Source: an uncultured Bacteroides sp.
GTDB taxonomy: Bacteria > Bacteroidota > Bacteroidia > Bacteroidales > Bacteroidaceae
NCBI GenBank assembly: GCA_949289345.1
Contig: CASENS010000007.1
Location: 1-64,000, forward strand
Direction of reading: 5' to 3'
DNA length: 64,000 bases
Position numbers and translations under genes: made by a program. This document shows, in pieces, positions 57,888 through 64,000 of the stretch (its first letter is position 1; each line of letters begins with the position of its first letter). The notes under the pieces were generated by a model. That model had not been told where the DNA came from and did no database searches. It saw only the letters and a list, made by a program, of their open reading frames with translations.

Positions 57888-58294
57888 AGCGCAGAGCCAA
57901 AATATCGCCCACATTCAGCATGGCATCCATGACGGACGTGATATTCCTGTTGCTGATATTCTTTATGATTACCTCTACGGTGGTTTCGCCCAATGCCATC
58001 AAGGTGTTGCTTCCGCAAGGCAAAGAGCAGACTTCTGCGAAACCTTTGACGCGGGTAATCATTGACAAGGAATTGAATATGTATGCGGCTTTCGGCAACG
58101 ATGCGGAGCAGGCTATCACGATGGAGGAACTGACTCCATTCCTGCGCGTGTGCGCCGAGCGTGAGCCGGAAATGTATGTGGCACTCTATGCGGACGAGTC
58201 AGTGCCTTACCGGGAAATCGTGAAGGTATTGAACATAGCCAATGAAAACCATTTCAAGATGGTGTTGGCCACACGTCCGCCAGAGAAAAAGTGA
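57881..58294 (+). CDS. exbD: ExbD/TolR-family protein
   Basis: The 137-residue protein has one membrane helix with the key Asp (SMASMTDVIFLLLIFFMITS) and a small periplasmic domain. It is the partner of ExbB, overlapping it by 7 bp. Confidence 0.93.
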   Translation: MLKRRAKISPTFSMASMTDVIFLLLIFFMITSTVVSPNAIKVLLPQGKEQTSAKPLTRVIIDKELNMYAAFGNDAEQAITMEELTPFLRVCAEREPEMYVALYADESVPYREIVKVLNIANENHFKMVLATRPPEKK

Positions 58295-58318
58295 TAAACT
58301 GGAAATGAAATACGGACT

Positions 58319-59125
58319 GTGACTCAAAAAGAAAAAGGAAAATATATAGGTGTCGTGGGCGCGTTGCTGGTACATGTGGCGTTGCTCGTCTTTTTGATAG
58401 CAGTAGGCTTCATCGTCCCTGCGCCTGCCGCGGAAGGCGGAATGCCGGTGGTGCTGGGCGAGGTGCCCCAAGCCGGGGGAATGGACGATCCCTCGCTGGT
58501 GGAAGTGGATGTCATGCCCGAAGAAGTGGCTCCGGAAATTCCGGACGCTACGGAGCAGGACTTCTTGACGCAAGATATGGAAGAGACCGTGGCTTTGCAA
58601 CCGGAAGCCGGAAGGAAAGAAGAAGAAAAACCGGAAAAGACTGAAGCTGAAAAAGCGGAGGAAGCACGGAAACTGGCTGAGGAAAAAGCGGAACGAGAAC
58701 GCCGTGAAGCCGAAGAAGCTGCACGCAGACGCGTGGCAGGCGCTTTTGGCAAAGGTGCCCGGATGGAGAACAGAGGCAATGCTTCGGGGGAAGGTGCTCA
58801 GGGTAGTCCGGGAGGCAATTCGACCACAGGTGCCACTATGGGAGTAGGCGGATACGGAAGTTTTAGCTTAAATGGTCGTTCTATAGGCGAAGGAGGTTTG
58901 CCTCGTCCGGTGTATAATGTGCAGGACGAGGGCAGGGTGGTGGTGACCATTACCGTAAATCCAGCCGGCTATGTGATAGCCACAAGCATCAACCGCCAGA
59001 CCAATACTGTAAATCCCGCATTGCGTAAGGCGGCTGAGGATGCGGCTAAGAAAGCCCGCTTCAATGCGGTGGAAGGTGTGACTAATCAGACGGGAACAAT
59101 TACGTATTATTTTAAATTGAAATAA
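58319..59125 (+). CDS. tonB: TonB-family energy transducer
   Basis: The 268-residue protein begins at GTG (no ATG in frame upstream without a stop) with a membrane anchor (GALLVHVALLVFLIAVGFI, containing the important His). It then has an acidic/basic spacer with a long charged helix (EEEKPEKTEAEKAEEARKLAEEKAERERREAEEAARR), a Gly/Asn-rich linker and a C-terminal domain (GRVVVTITVNPAGYVIATS...TGTITYYFKLK) of TonB type. The middle resembles TolA more than the Pro-rich TonB spacer. With exbB-exbD it energises outer-membrane receptors such as those at 41-44 and 49-52 kb. Confidence 0.88.
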   Translation: MTQKEKGKYIGVVGALLVHVALLVFLIAVGFIVPAPAAEGGMPVVLGEVPQAGGMDDPSLVEVDVMPEEVAPEIPDATEQDFLTQDMEETVALQPEAGRKEEEKPEKTEAEKAEEARKLAEEKAERERREAEEAARRRVAGAFGKGARMENRGNASGEGAQGSPGGNSTTGATMGVGGYGSFSLNGRSIGEGGLPRPVYNVQDEGRVVVTITVNPAGYVIATSINRQTNTVNPALRKAAEDAAKKARFNAVEGVTNQTGTITYYFKLK

Positions 59126-59153
59126 TTTTGTACTAAAAAAGAAAGGATGCATT

Positions 59154-59705
59154 ATGGGAACTGTTTATGTTTTTTTTGCGGACGGGTTTGAAGAAATGGA
59201 AGCATTTGCCGCAGTAGATATTTTGAGACGTGCCGAAGTTAAGGTTTCTATGATATCTGTCACTCCCGATGAAATTGTAAAAGGTGTACATGGCGTTTCA
59301 GTTTTGTGTGACCAGAATATAGTCAACGCCGATTTTTATGATGCTGAGATGCTGGTGTTGCCCGGTGGACTGCCTGGTGCTCAGACGCTAAACGATTGTG
59401 AGGATCTTCAAAGACTTTTGAAAAAGCAAGTGGAGAATGACAAGACTGTAGCTGCCATCTGCGCCGCACCGATGGTGTTGGGCAATTTGGGACTCTTGAA
59501 AGGCAGGAGAGCTACTTGTTATCCGGGTTTTGACAAATACTTGGAAGGAGCTGAATATACTGGAGCGATGGTTGAGAAAGACGGCAATCTCATTACTGGT
59601 AAAGGACCGGGAGCTGCCATTGAATTCGCCTTAGCCTTGGTGGAGCATCTTTGTGGAAAAGAAAAGGTAAAGGATTTGAAGAACGCCATGTGTCTGACTC
59701 GATAA
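59154..59705 (+). CDS. DJ-1/ThiJ-family protein
   Basis: The 183-residue protein has the family start [22 protein letters not shown] (conserved Glu) and the nucleophile-elbow Cys in [11 protein letters not shown], and ends [20 protein letters not shown]-1-like proteins in bacteria act as glyoxalase III-like or protein-deglycating/chaperone enzymes; the exact activity is uncertain. It lies 28 bp after tonB and 4 bp before ispD. Confidence 0.9.
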   Translation: MGTVYVFFADGFEEMEAFAAVDILRRAEVKVSMISVTPDEIVKGVHGVSVLCDQNIVNADFYDAEMLVLPGGLPGAQTLNDCEDLQRLLKKQVENDKTVAAICAAPMVLGNLGLLKGRRATCYPGFDKYLEGAEYTGAMVEKDGNLITGKGPGAAIEFALALVEHLCGKEKVKDLKNAMCLTR

Positions 59706-59709
59706 GCGT

Positions 59710-60384
59710 ATGACGGAATATGTCTTGATTGTAGCCGGAGGCAGAGGGCTGCGTATGGGGACGGAATTGCCCAAGCAGTTCTTGTCCATAGGTGGCAAAC
59801 CTATATTGATGCGCACCATGGAGGCTTTCTATGCTTACAATCCGGATATTCAAATCATAGTGGTGCTTCCACACTGTCAGCAGGACTTTTGGGCTGAACT
59901 GTGTGCGAAGCACTGTTTTGTGTTGCCTCATCGGGTGGCGGACGGAGGCGAGACCCGTTTCCATTCGGTGAAGAACGGTTTAGCGCTGGTGAGTGAACCG
60001 GCCTTGGTGGGTGTGCACGATGGTGTGCGGCCTTTTGTCTCGCAGGAAGTGATTGCCCGTTGTTATCGACAGGCTCTTTTACGCAAAGCGGTGATACCAG
60101 TGGTGGACATTGTGGAAACGGTACGACATTTGGTGCCGGAAGGTAGTGTAACCGTGAATCGCAACGACTATAAACTGGTACAGACTCCCCAAGTATTTGA
60201 CGCTTCTTTATTGAAGAAAGCTTATTCTCAATCTTATGTGCCAGAATTTACGGATGACGCTTCGGTGGTGGAAGCCATGGGGCAATCTGTCGCATTGGTG
60301 GAGGGTAACCGCGAAAATGTGAAGATAACGACTCCTTCCGATTTAAAAATAGCTTCGGTGTTGGTGGAGGAATGGTCGATTTAG
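59710..60384 (+). CDS. ispD: 2-C-methyl-D-erythritol 4-phosphate cytidylyltransferase
   Basis: IspD joins CTP and MEP in the non-mevalonate isoprenoid pathway. The 224-residue product has [28 protein letters not shown] (CTP binding), [25 protein letters not shown] and [12 protein letters not shown] role in the MEP pathway agrees with the family. It overlaps recG by 13 bp. Confidence 0.95.
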   Translation: MTEYVLIVAGGRGLRMGTELPKQFLSIGGKPILMRTMEAFYAYNPDIQIIVVLPHCQQDFWAELCAKHCFVLPHRVADGGETRFHSVKNGLALVSEPALVGVHDGVRPFVSQEVIARCYRQALLRKAVIPVVDIVETVRHLVPEGSVTVNRNDYKLVQTPQVFDASLLKKAYSQSYVPEFTDDASVVEAMGQSVALVEGNRENVKITTPSDLKIASVLVEEWSI

Positions 60385-62468
60385 CCTCGTTTGACATAAA
60401 GTTTTTGCCAGGGGTAGGTCCGCAACGTGCTGCTGTGCTCAATGCTGAATTGGGCGTTTATACCCAGTATGACTTACTGTATTATTTCCCTTATAAATAT
60501 GTAGACCGTAGTCGCATCTATTCTATCAGCGAGTTGAACGGAACCATGCCTTATATTCAACTGAAAGGTCAGATATTGAGGTTTGAAGATATTGGTGAAG
60601 GAAGGCAGCGCAGGCTGGTCGCTCATTTTTCGGACGGTACGGGTGTGGTGGATTTGGTTTGGTTTCAAGGTATCAAGTATTTGGTGGGTAAGTATAAGGT
60701 TCATCAGGAATATATTGTATTCGGCAAACCTGCTGTGTTCAATGGGCGCATCAATATTGCGCATCCGGACATAGATCTGGCTTCGGATGTGCAGATGAAC
60801 AGCATGGGGTTGCAGCCTTATTATAATACGACGGAGAAAATGAAGCGAAGTTTGCTCAACTCCCAAATGATTGTGAAACTGATGGCCAACGTGCTGAAGC
60901 AAATCAAGGAACCACTGCCGGAAACCTTGTCTCGCGCCATTGTGGAGGAATATCATTTGATGCCGTTGACAGATGCCTTGTCGAATATCCATTTCCCGGG
61001 AAATGCGGATCTGTTGCGCAAAGCCCAATATCGCTTGAAGTTTGAAGAATTGTTCTATGTGCAGCTCAACATCTTGCGTTATGCCCGCGACCGTCAACGC
61101 AAGTATCGGGGCTATGTGTTTACTAAGGTGGGAGATATATTCAACACCTTTTATACTCGGAATTTGCCTTTTCAGCTCACGGGTGCTCAAAAACGGGTGC
61201 TGAAAGAAATCCGGCGCGATGTAGGTTCGGGGCGGCAGATGAATCGTTTGTTGCAAGGCGATGTCGGGAGTGGAAAGACGTTGGTGGCATTAATGAGTAT
61301 GTTGATAGCCTTAGACAACGGATATCAGGCTTGTATGATGGCTCCTACCGAAATTCTGGCCAATCAGCATTATGAGACTATCCGTGAGTTGCTTTGTGGA
61401 ATGGACGTGCGGGTGGAACTTCTCACAGGTTCCATCAAAGGGAAGCGGAGAGAAGGCATTCTCCAGGGATTGTTGAGTGGTGAGGTGCAAATCCTGATAG
61501 GTACCCACGCTGTGATAGAAGATACGGTAAACTTCGCGTCTTTAGGCTTGGTGGTTATTGACGAACAGCACCGTTTTGGGGTGGCGCAACGCGCCCGTTT
61601 GTGGGCTAAGAATGTGCAGCCTCCTCATGTATTGGTAATGACAGCTACTCCCATTCCGCGCACTTTGGCCATGACCTTGTATGGTGATTTGGATGTGTCG
61701 GTAATCGATGAGCTTCCACCGGGGCGCAAGCCGATAGCCACCCTGCATCAGTTCGATAACAATCGGGCGAGCCTGTACTGTTCTGTCCGCAAGCAGATTG
61801 CCGAAGGGCGTCAAGTTTACATTGTTTATCCGCTGATTAAAGAAAGCGAAAAGATGGACTTGAAAAATCTGGAAGAAGGTTATCGGCATGTTTGTGAGGC
61901 TTTCCCCGATTGTGTGGTGTGCAAGGTGCATGGTAAGATGAAACCGGCGGAGAAGGATGAACAGATGCAGCGTTTCGTATCGGGCGAGGCTCAGATTATG
62001 GTGGCCACTACCGTGATAGAGGTGGGTGTGAATGTACCTAATGCTTCGGTGATGATTATTGAGAATGCCGAGCGTTTTGGTTTGTCGCAATTGCATCAAT
62101 TACGCGGACGTGTAGGCCGTGGAGCCGACCAGTCGTATTGCATTTTGGTGACCGGTTATAAGTTGAGCGAAGACACACGTAAGCGGATAGAAATCATGGT
62201 GCGCACCAATGATGGCTTCGAGATAGCAGAAGCTGATTTGAAGTTGCGTGGACCAGGTGACTTGGAAGGCACCCAGCAAAGCGGTGTGGCTTTCGACCTT
62301 AAGATAGCTGATATTGTGCGTGATGGACAACTCTTGCAATATGTACGCGAGGTGGCACAACGATTGGTGGAAACTGACCCCAATGGCACGAACCCTGAGA
62401 ATGAAATTATCTGGAAGCAATTGCAGGCACTCCGTAAAAACAATGTGAATTGGGCCGCAATCAGCTGA
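60372..62468 (+). CDS. recG: ATP-dependent DNA helicase RecG
   Basis: RecG remodels stalled replication forks and recombination intermediates. The 698-residue protein has an N-terminal wedge/OB domain ([46 protein letters not shown]), Walker A GDVGSGKT (near 296), DEQH box [47 protein letters not shown] and motif VI-like [17 protein letters not shown]. The start overlaps ispD. Length and order are typical. Confidence 0.96.
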   Translation: MVDLASFDIKFLPGVGPQRAAVLNAELGVYTQYDLLYYFPYKYVDRSRIYSISELNGTMPYIQLKGQILRFEDIGEGRQRRLVAHFSDGTGVVDLVWFQGIKYLVGKYKVHQEYIVFGKPAVFNGRINIAHPDIDLASDVQMNSMGLQPYYNTTEKMKRSLLNSQMIVKLMANVLKQIKEPLPETLSRAIVEEYHLMPLTDALSNIHFPGNADLLRKAQYRLKFEELFYVQLNILRYARDRQRKYRGYVFTKVGDIFNTFYTRNLPFQLTGAQKRVLKEIRRDVGSGRQMNRLLQGDVGSGKTLVALMSMLIALDNGYQACMMAPTEILANQHYETIRELLCGMDVRVELLTGSIKGKRREGILQGLLSGEVQILIGTHAVIEDTVNFASLGLVVIDEQHRFGVAQRARLWAKNVQPPHVLVMTATPIPRTLAMTLYGDLDVSVIDELPPGRKPIATLHQFDNNRASLYCSVRKQIAEGRQVYIVYPLIKESEKMDLKNLEEGYRHVCEAFPDCVVCKVHGKMKPAEKDEQMQRFVSGEAQIMVATTVIEVGVNVPNASVMIIENAERFGLSQLHQLRGRVGRGADQSYCILVTGYKLSEDTRKRIEIMVRTNDGFEIAEADLKLRGPGDLEGTQQSGVAFDLKIADIVRDGQLLQYVREVAQRLVETDPNGTNPENEIIWKQLQALRKNNVNWAAIS

Positions 62469-62627
62469 AAATAGGACAAAAAGTTATTTCGGTTGCATAA
62501 TATGTTGTAAAACATGTAATCTGCAATATATTGTTCTGTAGGCTGTTAGAACTTGTGCGAGGGGCTTTTTGTCTGTGCACTTGAGAAAAAAAGTTAAATA
62601 ACTATCCGCCGTATCAAGAAGAAATGT

Positions 62628-62635
62628 TACCTTTG
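62628..62635 (+). promoter_or_regulatory. -7 element TACCTTTG upstream of the M23 peptidase
   Basis: Exact TAnnTTTG match about 100 bp before the start codon, within the 267-bp gap after recG. No convincing -33. Confidence 0.5.
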
Positions 62636-62735
62636 AAAGAATTTTTGAGGAAACGATATTCGCATGCGAACTATATGCCTCTGATAAGCCATCTGTGCTT
62701 GATTGCGAATGTCAAAAAAGGATTAACAATACAGA

Positions 62736-63581
62736 ATGAATTTGACTTGGATTAAAACAGCTTTGTGCGCAGCTACGGCCATGGTGAGTTTGAATGTTTT
62801 CGCTCAGGATCTCATAGCACGTCAGGCGCCTATCGATAGAAAACTGAAAAGTGTAGACTCATTGGCCTTGCAAAAACAGATACGGGTGGAGCAATCCCTC
62901 TATCCCGCGTTCGACATCTATCCTTCGTGGAACACAAAGCAAGTGCATGTATATGGCGATGCCATTATCCCTGAGAAATATATAATTGACCTTACAGGAT
63001 TCTGTATGCCGACAGAGCACTCCAAAATCAATGATGTCTTTGGCTATCGTCCGCGCCGTCGCCGTGCGCACTATGGGCTGGATATCAAGGTGTATGTAGG
63101 AGATACCATCCGTTCCGCTTTCGATGGCAAGGTGCGTGTCGTGCAAAATCAAGGCCGTCGTGGTTATGGGAAATACATCGTAATCCGTCATGACAATGGC
63201 TTGGAGACCATTTACGGGCACTTGTCTAAGCAATTGGTGAAGCCTGACCAGTTGGTAAAAGCCGGTGAACCCATCGGGCTGGGGGGCAATACCGGTCGTT
63301 CTACTGGTTCGCATCTGCATTTCGAAACCCGTTTTCTGGGAATTGCCATAGACCCTGCTTTGATGTTCGATTTTGCGAAGCAGGACATTGTGGCCGATAC
63401 CTATACGTTTGAGAAGAATAAAAAGGAAGCTAAAGGCAACCTGTTCTATAAAGTGAAAAGAGGGGATACGTTGTCGCGCATTGCGGCCCGTCAAGGAGTT
63501 AGCGTCAGCCAGCTTTGTCGCCTGAACCACATTACACGTCGCACCATTTTACGTCCCGGTCAGGTGTTACGCTGTTCTTGA
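62736..63581 (+). CDS. M23 peptidase with C-terminal LysM domain
   Basis: The 281-residue exported protein has a signal peptide (TALCAATAMVSLNVFAQ), an LytM/M23 domain with RRRRAHYGLDIKV (Zn-binding His and Asp), GYGKYIVIRHDNGLETIYGHLSKQL and GSHLHFE (catalytic HxH). It ends in a LysM domain (FYKVKRGDTLSRIAARQGVSVSQLCRLNHITRRTILRPGQVLRC) that binds peptidoglycan. It is probably a DD-endopeptidase or an EnvC/NlpD-like activator; the complete HxxxD and HxH sites favour an active enzyme. Confidence 0.92.
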   Translation: MNLTWIKTALCAATAMVSLNVFAQDLIARQAPIDRKLKSVDSLALQKQIRVEQSLYPAFDIYPSWNTKQVHVYGDAIIPEKYIIDLTGFCMPTEHSKINDVFGYRPRRRRAHYGLDIKVYVGDTIRSAFDGKVRVVQNQGRRGYGKYIVIRHDNGLETIYGHLSKQLVKPDQLVKAGEPIGLGGNTGRSTGSHLHFETRFLGIAIDPALMFDFAKQDIVADTYTFEKNKKEAKGNLFYKVKRGDTLSRIAARQGVSVSQLCRLNHITRRTILRPGQVLRCS

Positions 63582-63659
63582 CGATAAGTGACCGGATTAT
63601 AATTGGTTTATAGAGGGAATGCCCGTTGCTCATGGTAAACTAATTCTGATTAGTTTTTA

Positions 63660-64000
63660 TCAGTGTACAATCAGTTTGTACCCGATGCCTCTCACGTTGA
63701 CGATGCGTATGTGCTCATCTTGCGAAAGCTTGTGCCGCAGTTTGGTGATGAACACATGCAGGCTGCGTTGGTTGAAGAACGTATCGTCTCCCCACAGGTC
63801 AAGCAGGATGCTGCGCATGTCCACCACTTGGTCAAGGTGGACACACAGGCGGCGCAGGATTTCACTTTCCCGATAGGAGAGTAGGGTTGTTGTCCCTTGG
63901 TAAAACAACTGTTGGGTGCGGGGAGTAAAGACATAATCGCCTATCTCAAATGTGTCTTGCGGATGAGGCGGCTGAGCTGTGCTTAGGACGCGTCCAGCCA
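63660..64000 (-). CDS. OmpR-family response regulator, C-terminal part (truncated by the window edge)
   Basis: The frame is open to the right edge, so the N-terminal receiver domain and start lie outside. The visible 113 codons encode a winged-helix effector domain: FEIGDYVFTPRTQQL, LSYRESEILRRLCVHLDQVVDMRSILLDLWGDD, NQRSLHVFITKLRHKLSQDEHIRIVNVRGIGYKL, the typical recognition helix and beta-hairpin wing. A sensor kinase gene may lie next to it outside the window. Confidence 0.9.
   Translation of the reverse strand, partial: AGRVLSTAQPPHPQDTFEIGDYVFTPRTQQLFYQGTTTLLSYRESEILRRLCVHLDQVVDMRSILLDLWGDDTFFNQRSLHVFITKLRHKLSQDEHIRIVNVRGIGYKLIVH

Overview
The window reads as chromosomal DNA from a gut-type member of the order Bacteroidales. 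The evidence is the gene families (TonB-linked outer-membrane proteins, C10 peptidase, DUF4249, DUF3244, DUF4248, many SPII lipoproteins), promoters of the Bacteroides type (TTTG, about 20 bp, TAnnTTTG), mostly weak or absent Shine-Dalgarno sequences, and base composition near 50% GC. Genus cannot be fixed from the sequence alone. No rRNA, tRNA, CRISPR array or intact transposase gene was found.

Region 1 (1-15.5 kb) is the most unusual. Two loci face each other in inverted orientation. Each has a nearly identical leader with the palindrome GGTGTTTTACACC, a tiny peptide gene (36 and 41 residues, first 17 residues identical) and a very large surface-type lipoprotein (1200 and 879 residues). Between them lie a lone carB and repeat-rich spacers. 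Just outside the second locus is a rightward cassette of an ABC exporter, an HPr-kinase-like ATP-binding protein and an S24/S26-type peptidase, a set that suggests peptide maturation and export. A free-standing PqqD-like protein lies at 52.7 kb.

Region 2 (15.6-35.5 kb) is mostly housekeeping: murF, a VanZ-like protein, an NSS-family symporter with a helix-hairpin-helix protein, the antiporter-tcdA-LolD-like operon, asd, a DUF2130 protein with a Crp/Fnr regulator, MarC, TrkH, a rhomboid protease, and the three-gene glycogen/alpha-glucan operon (GH133 debranching enzyme, GT4 synthase, GH57 amylase). The spacer at 27.3-27.6 kb holds two MITE-like repeats.

Region 3 (35.6-43.7 kb) is a secretion and surface locus: a TPR sensor-like lipoprotein with a leaderless-looking promoter, a DUF3244 protein, a C10 streptopain-like protease, a lipoprotein, a DUF4249 lipoprotein and a TonB-dependent receptor. 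Region 4 (43.7-47.2 kb) is a decaying tripartite efflux operon: the MFS gene is frameshifted and short, the HlyD/EmrA gene appears to carry an in-frame deletion, and TolC is intact.

Region 5 (47.5-64 kb) carries cardiolipin synthase, a large outer-membrane beta-barrel protein, PqqD, a Wzz-like protein, a DUF4248 gene with the debris of a mobile-type gene inside a 36-bp inverted repeat, nadK, and a long operon pdxJ-exbB-exbD-tonB-DJ-1-ispD-recG. It ends with an M23/LysM endopeptidase and the 3' part of an OmpR-type response regulator.

The most unexpected pattern is a class of short intergenic arrays with a 22-bp period, each made of a different dyad-symmetric word. Five are seen in this window.
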